From positions 82,765,798 through 82,829,797 of the forward strand of contig JALMGJ010000004.1 in the NCBI GenBank assembly GCA_023362775.1: a stretch of DNA of 64,000 nt, written 5' to 3'. Position 1 is the first letter of the stretch. Each line of letters starts with the position of its first letter. Below are positions 1-10,370 of this stretch, piece after piece. The position numbers and the translations under genes were made by a program. The DNA comes from Charina bottae. Taxonomy: Eukaryota; Chordata; Lepidosauria; Squamata; Charinaidae. The notes under the pieces are model-generated. The model worked only from the letters and a program-made list of their open reading frames with translations, was not told the origin of the DNA and ran no database searches.

Positions 1-50
1 TCCCTCCCATGGGCAAGCTCCCCCCTCCGCTCTCCTGTGTCTCCCTGACA
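1..50 (-). repeat. 3' LTR of the Gypsy element, first 50 bp only
   Basis: Positions 1-50 repeat 5219-5268 with a single difference. On the minus strand the LTR begins TGTCAGGGAGACACAGG at position 50. The rest lies outside the window, so the target duplication cannot be checked. Confidence 0.85.
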
Positions 51-66
51 CCACCCCCCTCTCCAG
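51..66 (-). promoter_or_regulatory. Polypurine tract of the Gypsy element
   Basis: The minus strand reads CTGGAGAGGGGGGTGG directly before the LTR start, as expected for the plus-strand DNA primer of an LTR retrotransposon. Confidence 0.75.
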
Positions 67-270
67 AAAAACACTCCATAGCAACCCCCTCCCCTCCTTC
101 GTCCTTGGTGTCAGGTACAATCCCGTGGGAAGCTGATTCCATCTCCTCCTCTTCCTGAGAACTGGGCAGAGGAGGGAGGTCGTCCACGGAAAGAATGTCA
201 GGGGAGGAATCCTCACTGTCTGTCTGATCAGATAACATCTCGGTTGCAGCTGGCGGCGTCTGAAAAACAT

Positions 271-1285
271 CTAGATGGTTAGTATAGCTTCCCGCCCCCC
301 CCCCCCCCCGCCTGGGAACTGCAACCCAGAAGTGGATGGGCGAGAATCCTCCTCTGCCCCCCTCGTTGGCCTCTGTTCCTGGAGTTGAGGTGGCTGCTGG
401 TAACTTACAAACACCTCAGGCTGGCCGACTTCATCGTCTTCAGCCAAGGGCTGTAGCTCTGGCAGTCGAGGTGGTCGTGGCTTGTGAGGGAAAAGCTGAT
501 GAAACTTGTGTACAAGCAAGGGAGCATGCACGTCCTTGGCATTCTCCCAGGAGCGCTCCATTTGAGAATACCCCTTCCAGTGTATTAAATACTAAATTCC
601 TCTGCCCCTCCTTCTGGAATGCAAGATTTCTTGCACTTCATATTCCGGTTCCCCTTCGACAAGTAGCGGAGGTGGGGGGTGGTATGTGAACACAAGGTGC
701 TTGGAGGGGAATCCTTGACTAACAATGACTTGTGAAACACTGGGTGGATCTTCATGGAGTGGGGAAGCTGCAAACGATAAGCCACAGGGTTTATCTGCTG
801 TAACACTGGGAAGGGGCCAATAAACTTAGAGTCCAATTTCTTGCAAGGCCTGCTAGATGGCAAAAACTTATTAGAAAGCCAGACTTTTTCACCCACCGCA
901 ATTGAAGGCCCTTCCTGTCTGTGTTCATCTGCGTTCCTTTTATAGGCTGCTTTCGCCATATCAAGCTGCTCTTTTAACAGCTGATGGGCTGGGCTGCCTG
1001 CCTTTCTGCCAGGTAATCCGTGGCTGCAGGGACAGCTGTTTGTTGGGAGGAAAGAGGCAACACTCTCGGGTTCATGCCATAAAGTGCCTGGAAAGGGGAC
1101 ATCTTGGTCGAGGAATGTACTGAATTGTTGTAAGCAAATTCTGCCATGGGGAGCAGGTCTGGCCAATTGTCCTGGCAATAGTTAATGTAACATCTGAGAT
1201 ATTGCTGCAATAATTGATTAGTTTTCTCAGCTTCTCCATTACTGCAAGGATGATTAGCAGAGGATAAGTGTATTTTGACCCCCAA
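271..1285 (-). pseudogene. Gypsy integrase C-terminal half and chromodomain, frameshifted
   Basis: Three minus-strand reading frames carry successive parts of the end of pol. 1285-974 holds the last part of the integrase core, with the third catalytic acidic residue in NGEAEKTNQLL. 1178-585 holds the GKW-like beta-barrel region (GEKVWLSNKFL, KFIGPFPVL, NPVAYRLQLP). 561-271 carries MERSWENAKDVHAPLL, the second half of a chromodomain (W-E-x-A-x-x-(I/V)), which in chromoviruses directs integration to methylated histone tails. The first half of that domain lies in another frame just upstream. At least two frameshifts separate the pieces, so no functional protein is expected. The C-run at 298-309 is a likely slippage site. 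Confidence 0.8.
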
Positions 1286-1303
1286 TGTCTGAAAAAGTGC
1301 CCC

Positions 1304-3622
1304 CTAGAACCTGGAAGTAAATTGCAAACCTCGATCTGAGATCAAGTGGTTAACCATGCCTCTATATCGGAAGACATTGTCCAAAAAGAGCTGTGCTGTA
1401 GCTTGTGCCATAGGGAGACCTTTGCAGGGAATAAAATGTGCCATCTTTGTAAAACAGTCTACCACCACCAGGATGGACATGAAGCTTTGTGCCTGTGGCA
1501 AGTCAGTGATAAAATCCATGGAGATAGTGTCCCAAGGCTGGGGGGGCGTGGGTAGGGGTTGCAAAAGGCCTGCTGGTTTTCCTGCAACATTTTTAGCACG
1601 TCTACATGTGTGGCAAGAGGCCACGTAAGTCTTAATATGCGCTGCCATCTTGGGCCACCAGTAATATCTGAGTGTTCTGTGCAGCGTTTTGAACACACAC
1701 ACACACACACCGTGTCCTGCCGTTGGGCTATCATGACATAGCTGTAGGACCTCTTCCCTCAGGATAATGGGAACATAAAGCCACCCGCTATGCCAAAGGG
1801 TCCCAGCCTCTACTGTGAATGGGGACGGTGTTCCATGCTGGGTCCCCTGGAGGTCATCCAGCCTAGCCCTTGCATAGGGGTCTTGTTGCTGCTGAGCCTT
1901 GATTCGTGCAAGGAGATCGTCCGCTTGCCTGATGGCTACTAAGATCTCTACCAGGTCCCTTTCGGGAGGTTTTTCAAAATTTTGAGGCTGCAAAATTGTG
2001 GCTTGAGTGGCTTGGTCAGGGTCTGCAATGTCCTGCGGCTGCCTAGACAAGGCGTCAGCCAGCTTGTTCTGCTTGCCGGGTAAGTATGAGATTACAAAAT
2101 CGAAACGTGAAAAAAATTGACTCCATCTGACCTGGTGGGGGGTGAGGGATTCAGACTTTTGCAAAAGTGCCAAGTTTTTGTGGTCTGCGGAAACCTTGAC
2201 TGGAAATGTAGCCCCTTGTAACCAATGCCTCCATTCCTGAAAGGCTGAATTTATGGCAAGTAATTCTTTGTTGAAGACATCATAATTCCTCTCTGCTGGT
2301 GACAGCGTGCGAGAGAAATAGGCACAAGGAAGCAAGTCCTCCCCTTTTGGGTCCGCCGCTTGGAGCAAGACGGTGGCGATCGCCCAGTTAGAAGCGTCAG
2401 TATGGACATGGAACTGCCTTTGTGGATCCGGATGCCTCAGGAGAGGAGGGGAGGCAAACAGCTGCTTAAACTCTTGGAATGCAGCCTGCTGCTGTTCCCC
2501 CCAGCAAAAGCGTGTGCCTTTCTTTAAAAGCTGAGTAAGGGGTCGTGCCCTCTCTGCATAGCTGGTAAAAAATTTGTGAAAAAAATTTGCATACCCCAAA
2601 AATTGCTGGACCTCCCTGACATTGCGGGGAGGTTTCCAAGACAGAATTGTTTGGACCTTTGCAGGATCCATGGCTATGCCTTCTGTGGAAATCCTGTAGC
2701 CCAGATAGTCCAATTGAGTTAAATCAAAGGCACACTTCTCTAGCTTGGCGAAAAGTTTGTTCTCCCTGAGCCTCTGCAAAACATTGCGTACATGAGTTAT
2801 GTGGGACGTGGGGTCCTCAGAAAATATCAGAATGTCATCGAGATAAATGACTACATACTTATCTAACAAATCTGAAAAAATGTGGTTCATAAATCTGGAA
2901 AATACAGCCTCACAATTACTTAGTCCGAACGGCATGACCAAATATTCAAATTTACCATACCTGGTGTCAAAGGCTGTGAGATATTCATGGCCCTCTTTCA
3001 TTCTGATCAAATTGTAGGCATTCCTGAGGTCTAACTTGGTAAAAATGCGTGCCTTTTGTAGGCGATTTAGCAAATCTGATATAAGGGGAAGGGGGTAGTG
3101 GTCCCTAACGGTAACTGTGTTGAGTGCGCTGTAGTCATGCACTGTGTGCATGGGAGCCCCCTTTCCACCAGCCTGTGCCAAAGGGGCGAAGGGATCTGGC
3201 TTCTTTGGGATGAAGAAGGTGGGAGCAGATGCAGGCAATTTCGATGGCTGAATGAATCCCTTCTTGAGGTTGGTATCCACATATTCTTTCAGGGTAGCTA
3301 GCTCCTTTGGTGACATGGCATAATGCTTTGCCACTGGAATCTTGGCTCCAGGCTTTAGGTCCACCGTGCAGTCGAAAGGTCTGTGGGGTGACATCGCTGT
3401 GGCCTCCTGTTCGCCAAAAATGTCTGCATAGTCTCCATACTTTGCTGGTAGGTGAGCCCTCCCTGCTTCCAAGGTTGCAACTGTTGGTTGGGAGTGGGTG
3501 GTTGCCTGTAATTTGTGGTGCAGACAGTCCTGAGCGGGGAAGGAAACCGCCCCGGTCATCCAGTCCAAATTGGGGTTATGAAGTTTTAACCACGGAGTGC
3601 CCAGGATGATAGGAACTTGCAA
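1304..3622 (-). pseudogene. Gypsy pol: protease end, reverse transcriptase, RNase H, integrase N-terminus and core
   Basis: This is an uninterrupted 772-residue frame but only the middle of pol. Residues 1-12 are the end of the protease (ILGTPWL). The reverse transcriptase spans about 100-310, with the first catalytic Asp in KLDLRNAYN (about 198) and YLDD at 260-263. RNase H spans about 400-530 with candidate acidic residues D409, E453, D480 and D523. The integrase zinc finger runs from H630 and H637 to C670 and C673, followed by D703 and D763. The frame ends before the third integrase acidic residue, which is in another frame downstream. A CA microsatellite at 1696-1711 adds alternating Val-Cys between the two zinc-finger histidines without breaking the frame. 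It works with gag in cytoplasmic particles and then in nuclear integration (family knowledge). Confidence 0.9.
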
Positions 3623-4108
3623 TGAAGCTGTGACATAAAGTTGAATCCACTCCGTGTGATCTGCGATAGAGAGTTGAATTGGCTGGGTGCAGTGTGTAAT
3701 TGTGCCTGCCTTGAGAGGTTGCCCGTCGATGGTTTCAACCTGTATGGGGCTTGGTAGGGCAATTGTTGGAATCTAAAACTTTCCCACTGCTTCCACATCT
3801 ATAAAATTTGTCGTTGCACCGGAGTCGATCATCACTTCTACAGGTAATGGTTGCTTGGAATCTGTTGTCAGCGTGGCTGGAACAAGGTAAAAATCTTGGC
3901 TGCAATCTGCCACCTGAGCCCTTCTTAATTGCTGAATGGCCTCCCTGCAGGGCTCTGGTGAGGGAGGCCATTGAAGTTTAACTGCTGGGAAGAGGAGGCT
4001 GAAATTTGTGCCTGCTCTGTCTCCTGTGTTGTAAATCTTACTGGAGCTGCTTGGTGTCTGGCCCGGCAAGCCCTTGCTATGTGTCCTGGCCCTCCGCAAT
4101 AGAAACAA
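3586..4108 (-). pseudogene. Gypsy aspartic protease region, frameshifted
   Basis: The frame 4108-3773 overlaps the 3' end of gag and contains the retropepsin active-site motif VMIDSGATTNFID near its end. The flap and C-terminal part continue in another frame (3798-3586) and then at the start of the pol ORF (ILGTPWL). The family protease is about 100-120 residues and cleaves the gag-pol polyprotein. The gag-protease overlap in a different frame could reflect programmed frameshifting in the ancestor. The second shift near 3775 looks like damage. Confidence 0.75.
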
Positions 4109-4968
4109 AGTGCATTTTCCCTTCTCCTTTGCCTCTTGGCTTCAGAAACCAACCTCCCTGTGGCCCCAATTTGCATTGGTTCCTCTGCGCCCAGAGGGAC
4201 AGCTGCGTTAGGGAGGGTAGCAAAGCTTGGAAATGCCGGCCGGGTTCCTGCCCTGCCTCTCCCTGGCCGGAGCTGTCTTAACACTTCTAGCCAAGCATCT
4301 ATGACCACTGCCAACTGATACAAGTCTTCCAATGTAGCTGGCGTCCCCTGACGCACTAATTTCGTTTTAATCTCTTTGTCAAGTCCTTGTTTAAACTGAT
4401 CCTTCAATGCCACCTCATTCCAACCCAAGTCTCCTGCTAGCAGTTTGAAATCTGCAATGTATGCTCCTACCCTCCTGTTCCCCTGTCGGAGCCATCGGAT
4501 CTCTCGGCTAGCAGTGACTTCTCTGATTGGGTCATCAAAATGGGTTCTGAAACGGGCCATAAAATTCTGGTAGTTGTCTAGAATTGGGTCGTTGGCTTCC
4601 ACCATAGGGATGGACCATCTGGCAGCTGAGCCTTTCAACAAACTTAAAATGAAGGTGACCCTGGACATTTCCGTCGGGAACTCAGCTGGTTGGCTGTCGA
4701 AAAACATGGTGCACTGGGCGACGAAGGTCCTGAGCTGCGCTGTCTCTCCCCCAAATTTCTCTGGTAAACACCCTGGGGACCGCAGAACAACTGGTGTGGG
4801 TGCTGCTGCTGGGGCTGGCTGCTGGATGACTGGAGCTGGTTGTTGCATTTGTTGTAGCATAGCTGCTTGCAAATTGTTAATCTGGTCGTCAACTTGCTGT
4901 TGGTGTTGTGTTAATGCTGCTGCGAGCTGTATTATTGCCTGCTGCAATTCTTGTGTCTGAGAAGCCAT
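3925..4968 (-). CDS. Gypsy gag, capsid-nucleocapsid protein (347 aa)
   Basis: Gag forms the retrotransposon particle. The N-terminal 55 residues are Gln-rich and probably helical or coiled. The capsid region begins near PGCLPEKFGG and includes the retrotransposon-gag segment around LLKGSAARWS and LDNYQNFMARFRTHFDD. One zinc knuckle, CFYCGGPGHIARAC (C-X2-C-X4-H-X4-C), lies near residue 290, after an Arg-rich stretch. The start at 4968 follows the leader by about 65 bp from the LTR end and precedes a conserved-looking N-terminus, so it is probably correct. Gag is intact while pol is broken. The similarity is to the Sushi/RTL gag family. Confidence 0.85.
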   Translation of the reverse strand: MASQTQELQQAIIQLAAALTQHQQQVDDQINNLQAAMLQQMQQPAPVIQQPAPAAAPTPVVLRSPGCLPEKFGGETAQLRTFVAQCTMFFDSQPAEFPTEMSRVTFILSLLKGSAARWSIPMVEANDPILDNYQNFMARFRTHFDDPIREVTASREIRWLRQGNRRVGAYIADFKLLAGDLGWNEVALKDQFKQGLDKEIKTKLVRQGTPATLEDLYQLAVVIDAWLEVLRQLRPGRGRAGTRPAFPSFATLPNAAVPLGAEEPMQIGATGRLVSEAKRQRRRENALCFYCGGPGHIARACRARHQAAPVRFTTQETEQAQISASSSQQLNFNGLPHQSPAGRPFSN

Positions 4969-5031
4969 TCTCCTGGTTTTGTTCTTCCTCCCTCTTCTGA
5001 TGGGAGTTGTGGTTTAGCAGGATTGATGTCC

Positions 5032-5268
5032 TGTGTAGGTGCAGAAATAACATGCCGAGGCTGGGAATCTAGTCTCTAGTGTTTATTGGTACCTACATAC
5101 AGAATCCTGCTAAACTGATAGTGCCCGAAGAATCCCAAAGATATGAGTCCAAGCTAGGGCGGAGCTTTCCTGAGGCATTTGGGAAAGAAGGCCAGGCTTT
5201 CCGAGCTACGTGCTCGCTTCCCTCCCATGGGCAAGCTCCCCCCTCTGCTCTCCTGTGTCTCCCTGACA
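5032..5268 (-). repeat. 5' LTR of the Gypsy element
   Basis: Read on the minus strand it starts TGTCAGGGAGACACAGG, carries an AATAAA polyadenylation signal near 5085 and ends in CACCTACA or CACCTACACA. The exact 3' end is uncertain by 2 bp. It is about 235 bp long and supplies promoter and poly(A) functions. No canonical tRNA primer site is obvious to me in the following leader. Confidence 0.75.
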
Positions 5269-5271
5269 CAA

Positions 5272-6056
5272 CCTAGTAGTTTGGAAAAAGGACTCACCCC
5301 CTTCCAAAAAGACCCGCAATTGGTTATTAGGACCTTGCGATCAAACATCAAAAGCCATAACCCATTGTGGGGAGACATGATGCAACTACTAAACATATTT
5401 CTGACCCGAGATGAGATCTTTAGACTTTTTGAGAAAACCACTGAGATAGCCAGAACACTGACCGTCCCCATCCCTGGACAAGTAGTCCCAGCAGATTCCG
5501 CCTGGCCAATGGACAGCCCCACATGGGATTACAATGACTACAACCATTGGGATGAGTACACCTGAGCCAAGGAGAACCTGTTGGAAGCCCTCCAGGAAAT
5601 GGGACAAAAGCCAGTAAAGTGGTCCGAATTCCAACACACTGTACTAAGGGAAGATAAGACCCTGGAGGCCTTCTGGGTCCACCTGTCCGAAGTTGGCATT
5701 GCATATGCACACCTGGATCCAAGCAATCAGAAGGATGAACAACTTTTTGTGTCTGCATTCATGGACCAATCAGCCAGCGACATTCGCAACCACTTCCAAA
5801 TGATTGTCTCCAACTGGTCATGACTAGAGGTCTCCAAACTGTGCAGAATCGCCAACTTTGTGTTCAACCAAAGACGCCAGATAAGAGAAGAAGAGAGGGA
5901 GAGAAAGAGATGGACCGAGAGGAGGGAAGATCTAAAAATGTTTGCAGCCTTGCAAGAGGAAGGATGGCCCCAACCCCCAGAAAGCCAAAGGGAGAGACAA
6001 GCTCCATTGTTCTGCTACCAATGCTGAGAGGAAGGGCACATAAGGAGAAACTGTAA
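5272..6056 (+). pseudogene. Retroviral gag remnant (capsid and nucleocapsid)
   Basis: Two frames (to 5565 and 5581-5823) carry capsid-like sequence including NPLWGDMMQLL and a major-homology-like stretch ending in DKTLEAFWVHLSE. A stop at 5563-5565 and another at 5821-5823 interrupt it. A Lys/Arg/Glu-rich linker follows, and at 6013-6054 one frame shows a CCHC zinc knuckle (C-Y-Q-C, then G-H, then C) interrupted by a stop codon directly after the second cysteine. The N-terminal matrix part is missing because the Gypsy element sits there. Confidence 0.7.
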
Positions 6057-6289
6057 CCAGAGAAGAAGGGTGTGCAACACTTCCAGCCAGCCGAGGATAC
6101 CTGCTATTTTCCTGAACACCGCTGCACCCATTAACTGCAGACCCTCAAGCCACAGGCCTACGAACCACCACTCACTCATATCCAGCACCACCAAGAGAAG
6201 ACTTCAACCCCAACATCCAATGACTAGACTCTGGGACTCAACAAGATAGACTGCTCTTTGCAGGCCTTTCCATCCCACTAAAACCCTGC

Positions 6290-7507
6290 CCAGAAGGCGA
6301 TCCCCTACTGAACCTCACCATAGGGGAAAAATCCTATAACTATCTTGTTGACACAGGTGCTACTGCCTCCCTGATTACACACCCTCCTTTCAAAGGCTCC
6401 ATTGTACCTGTGGCTTGCTACAGCATCATAGGGGTGGGAGGGAGGATAATCCTGGTTGAATATACGAACATGGTGAAGGTGGAAGTGGGGCCACTAACCC
6501 TGGACCATTCTTTCACTGTTTGCCCACAATCCCCTTTATGTTTGACGGGAAGGGATCTGCTTTGCAAGCTTGGGGCCACGATAAAATGCACTCCAAGGGG
6601 GCTAGTCCTAGATGTTCCCCTTACTCACATGCACTACCTAACCACACACTTTTCCAGCGTGTCACAAACTTTACCTTCGGACTTGCAGGACTTGCCTGCA
6701 TCAATGTGGAGGTGGGATTCCACGGAAGTGAGATTTCTGAAAATCACTACCCCCGTCATGGTCACGGTGAAACCAGGACCGCCACCGTGCCTGCCGCAAT
6801 ACAGCATCTTGGTGGACACCATCGAGCCCATCCAAAATCTGATAAAGGCATACTTGGCACAAGGGGTCCTGCGGAAATACACATCACCCTGCAATACCAC
6901 AATTTTTCCAGTCCGGAAACCAAAGGTTGATGCCGATGGCAAGCCAGTCTATTGCTTCATCCATGACCTGCGAGCCATCAACACATATGTCATCCTGCGA
7001 GCTCCAGTCATTCCCAATATGGCCACCATTGTCACCATGATTCCAGCCTCAGCCACCCACTTCACTGTTATCAATTTGTGCACCACCTTCTTCAGCATTC
7101 CAGTGGACCCAGCCTCCCAATATCTGTTTGCATTTACATGGGACCACCAACAATACATCTGGACCCGCCTACCCCAGGGATACACCGAGTCCCCGACCCT
7201 CTTCTCCCAGATTTTAAGGACAGATATAGCCTCCATCTCGCTCCCCTGCCAATCCATGCTGATCCAATATGTAGATGACTTATTATTAGCATACCCAACA
7301 AAGGAAGCATGCCACACTGACACCCACCATCTCTTATCTCAGCTGGCAGACAGAGGACACAAAGTGTCACCAACCAAATTACAGTACCTCCTCCAGGAAG
7401 TGACTTACCTGGGGTACACAATTGGCCCAGGCATGAGTAGACTAGCCCCACAACGCATCCAGATCATCTTATGTGTGAAAACTCTGGCTACCAAATGGCA
7501 GGTATGA
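6290..7507 (+). pseudogene. Retroviral protease and reverse transcriptase remnant
   Basis: The open frame starts before 6410: the protease active site LVDTGATASL is encoded at about 6346-6375 in the same frame, and LTGRDLLCKLGATI marks its C-terminal helix. The reverse transcriptase follows, with RKYTSPCNTTIFPVRKP, LPQGYTESPTLFSQ and the polymerase box YVDD in IQYVDDLLLAY. The position where this family has its first catalytic aspartate reads asparagine (FTVINLCTTFFSIPVD), so the enzyme would be inactive even without other damage. The frame ends at a stop at 7505-7507, after which RNase H linker sequence continues. Confidence 0.8.
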
Positions 7508-8075
7508 GCACTTCTTGGAGTTCTGGGGTTTTGTAGACCCTGGATTCCATCATTTGGGGAGCTGGCAAAACCACTAATCGAACTGACCACCAAGGGTGCC
7601 CCAGAACCCATCCAATGGACCAAAGAGCTGAAACACCTCATTGAGAGAATAAAGCAAAATTTATCCTCAGCTCCTGTGCTTGGCCTGCCTGATTACGAAA
7701 AACCCTTCTCTCTGTTTGTACACAAGAACAGAGGAATTCTTCCAGAGTGCTTACCCAATATTTGGGCCCCACGCAAAGGCGAGTTGCCTACTATTCTGTT
7801 CAGCTTGACCCGGTGGCCCAAGGAATGGTCCCATGCCTCCGTGCCATGGCAGCCGCAGTTGAACTCATCAAATGCTCCAAGGACATCGTTCTGGGATACC
7901 CCCTCATTTTAAAGGTCCCGCAGGACATGGCTGCCATCCTGCTAAAATTGCAAACACAAGCCTTCACCCATCAAAGACCGGCACAGTATGAAGCAGAACT
8001 CTTCACGTCAGGACATATCTCCTTCAAGCAGTGTGCCACCCTAATCCGGCCATGTAGAACTGCCTCTCCATGATT
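7508..8075 (+). pseudogene. Retroviral connection domain/RNase H remnant
   Basis: Downstream of the stop the same plus strand codes, in shifting frames, for the thumb/connection region (WIPSFGELAKPLIELTTKGAP) and the pre-RNase H region (PTQRRVAYYSVQLDPVAQGM, QAFTHQRPAQYEAELF). This order is typical of gamma/epsilon-like pol. It breaks off at about 8075. Confidence 0.7.
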
Positions 8076-8084
8076 GCCTCCACT

Positions 8085-8945
8085 TCATTCACAAGGATAA
8101 AATTAGAGAACTTCTAGACCCCACCACATACAGAAAACTAAGAAGGGACCCAACCAGCAAAATCATGAAACAAACAAGCAAAATATTTCTGCCCTACATT
8201 AAAGGAGTCACGGACCACATGGAAAAACTTATGAAAAAACATAACCTCCAAACAGTCTTCAAACCCACCAGAAAAATTCAACAAATGTTAAAATCAGCAA
8301 AAGACACAAGGGACCCCCCTCACTGCTGCAGGAGTTTACTGCATACCCTGCAGCTGTGGACAAGTATATATTGGGACCACAAAATGCAGCATCCACACCA
8401 GGATAAAAGAACATGAAAGACCCTGAAGACTACAGCAACCTGAAAAATCTGCAATAGCTGAACATGCTCTCCAAAAAAAAAACTGGTCACCAAATCTTAT
8501 TTGAAAACACAGAAATACTGGACAATACCAACAACCACTATGTTAGACTATACAGAGAAGCCATTGAACCAGCACAGTTTCAATAAAAAAGAAGAAAGCC
8601 TAAAGATCAGCAAAACCTGGCTGCCAGTCCTGAAAAACACAGCTTGCAAAAGGTCAACCAACTCTACTCAACTACAGAAATATACAAACAACTCACACAA
8701 TAGATGTGCTAATCCAACACACGATAGCACCACACTCCCTAGTCACAACAAAAAACCCTCTCCCAATCTCTTGTAAATGAACTCTCAGCAGCTATAAACA
8801 CCAGCAGGAACACACAGCCTCCACTTGGGCACAGATAGAATCTACTAGCTGTGCTCCTGTCCTCTGAAGATGCCAGCCACAGCTACTGATGAAACGTTAG
8901 GAACAAAAACTGCCAGAACACGGCCACACAGCCTGGAAAACCCAC
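8085..8945 (+). mobile_element. Penelope-like element, 3' part (RT end, GIY-YIG region, pLTR)
   Basis: The first part encodes RELLDPTTYRKLRRDPTSK, a Penelope-type segment, followed in 8165-8416 by LPYIKGVTDHMEKLMKKH, typical of the region between reverse transcriptase and endonuclease. From about 8329 a second frame carries the start of a GIY-YIG endonuclease (VYCIPCSCGQVYIGTT). The frame change near 8310-8330 breaks the gene. The last 100 bp are the terminal pLTR, containing a hammerhead-like motif and the ending CACGGCCACACAGCCTGG also seen at 28.9 and 31.5 kb. Penelope elements use a telomerase-related reverse transcriptase and their own endonuclease (family knowledge). Confidence 0.8.
8859..8904 (+). 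ncRNA. Hammerhead ribozyme-like motif, decayed
   Basis: Core CTGAAGA at 8864-8870 and GAAAC at 8891-8895, followed by GTT and AGGA. UCCU before the core can pair with AGGA after it (stem I). The sequence between the core halves does not pair well, so stem II has decayed and activity is doubtful. Confidence 0.5.
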
Positions 8946-9537
8946 AACAACCATATTATACAGACTGTTCGGGACATTCGAGATAAGATTCTAGCTAAAA
9001 TGAATCAACTATATGAAAATACTATGATGGAAGAAGAAGACGTTGTAAAAGATGGCGATTTTACTGCTGTGAGGGAGATTGAAATATTCTCAGCTGAAAA
9101 CTCTGGGTTGGTGTTTATGGGGTTAAAACGATTGTTTAAACTTAAGACTGCACAAGGAACTGCCAAGCTGGGGAAATGTTATGATTATTTCAATCAATGT
9201 TATGGGAGAGAAGAGTACATTATGTGAGAGTTTTTTTTCTCTTTCGCTGGAAAGTTTGTATCTTTGGGGGTTGTTGGGTTGTTGGATCTTTTTAAAAAAT
9301 GCTTTTAGTGTAATGGTGAAATATTTAAATGCCCTGGTATATTTTGAAGAGGGGTAAAAAATTAAGAATATTTAATTGGACTGATAATGAGGTTAGCATG
9401 ATTTACAGGATTTTTGATTTCTAAGATTTAAAAGGTATTGACAAGTTCTGGTAATATTTTATACTGTTTTTAAGCATAATTAGGGTTAAGATTGTTAATT
9501 ATAAAGGCAGGCAATTTATAAAAATTAAGAATATCTA

Positions 9538-9970
9538 TGTTGGGGTTTGTATAATACCCAGAATTTACAGATAGATTAATTATACAGGAGAGGCTAGAGT
9601 TATCTAGGTGAGAAGTGAAATATTCTGCAAGTCATCCAATTAGCAGCCATTGTAGAAGGTATGATGTGACTCATATTACAGGTGCTATAGTTTAGTTGGG
9701 TGTGGCAGATAATTTTTTTGACCTATAACGTGATTGGTCAATATTTGTATAAAAGTAGGGAAGTTCTTTTGTTCTCTCTTCTCGTTACTTCATCTCATCT
9801 GTATCTGTGTTGGACGTTACTGCACTGTATTTTGGACTGCGTATGTACAGTATATAAAGTAAATAGACTCTTTTATCTAATCTCTGTTTGAGTGTCTATT
9901 TACTGCTTAGAACGTATTACTCTGAAGTCGTGGAGAAGCACTGGCCGCCCCAGCATTGTGTGCTCTGACA
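9538..9970 (+). mobile_element. Solo LTR of a Ty1/Copia family
   Basis: The 433-bp block begins TGTTGGGGTTTG, ends CTCTGACA and is flanked on both sides by ATCTA (9533-9537 and 9971-9975), a perfect 5-bp target duplication. It is closely similar along its length to the LTR at 63313-63766, which is followed by a Copia-type primer site. A TATA box (GTATAAAAG) is near 9747. No internal region remains, so it arose by LTR-LTR recombination. Confidence 0.8.
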
Positions 9971-9993
9971 ATCTAATTGGATTGATAATGAGA

Positions 9994-10033
9994 CTAATAT
10001 GATTTTCTTTTCTTTTCTTTCTTTTCTTTTCTT
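9994..10033 (+). repeat. (TTTTC)n short tandem repeat
   Basis: A run of TTTTC and TTTC units interrupts the second copy of the L1-like 3' UTR segment. Confidence 0.8.
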
Positions 10034-10287
10034 ATGGTTTGGATTAGGATTTATAGGATTATAGATTTGTAAAACTTAAAGGAGATTGATAAGGTATAAT
10101 AATGTTTTATACTGTTTTTAGGTCTAATGGGGTTAAGATTGTTTATTATAAAGGCAGAAAATTTATTTGTTTCTATAATTTAATGCCTATTGTGTAAACA
10201 AAAGTATATAGAATAGCAGTAGAAAGAAAAAAAATTAAACAGATTGTTTTTTAAGAGGGAGGGAAGTTTGAAGTAGAAATTTAAATA

Positions 10288-10334
10288 TGTGTGTGTGTGT
10301 GTATGTGTGTGTGTATGTGTGTGTGTATGTGTGT

Positions 10335-10369
<35 letters not shown>
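10288..10369 (+). repeat. (GT)n microsatellite with ATGT interruptions
   Basis: About 80 bp of GT repeats with regularly spaced A for G changes, in the L1-like 3' UTR. Confidence 0.9.

Positions 10370-10370
<1 letters not shown>

Larger units (their letters stand above)
1..5268 (-). mobile_element. Ty3/Gypsy chromovirus-type LTR retrotransposon, nearly complete, minus strand
   Basis: Read on the minus strand the order is 5' LTR (5268-5032), gag (4968-3925), protease (about 4108-3600), reverse transcriptase, RNase H and integrase (3622 to about 970), a chromodomain remnant (about 640-480), a polypurine tract (66-51) and the start of the 3' LTR (50-1, continuing off the window). The chromodomain at the end of pol and the gag with one CCHC knuckle place it among vertebrate chromoviruses of the Sushi type, the group from which mammalian RTL/SIRH and PEG10 genes were domesticated (family knowledge). 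Gag is open but pol has several frameshifts, so this copy is not autonomous. The two LTR ends visible differ at one site in 50 bp, so the insertion looks fairly young. It is inserted in the gag of the retrovirus that resumes at 5269. Confidence 0.9.
5269..8078 (+). mobile_element. Endogenous retrovirus (gamma/epsilon-like), 5' part removed by the Gypsy insertion
   Basis: Plus-strand remnants occur in retroviral order: capsid (5272-5823), nucleocapsid knuckle (6013-6054), protease (about 6290-6600), reverse transcriptase (about 6780-7507) and RNase H linker (7508-8075). The sequence stops where a Penelope-like element begins at about 8085, so the rest of RNase H, integrase, env and both LTRs are absent here. 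Motifs shared with the retrovirus at 58.7-61.6 kb (VDTGATAS, LLCKLGATIKCTP) put both in one family. Stops and frameshifts show it is an old, inactive copy. Confidence 0.8.
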
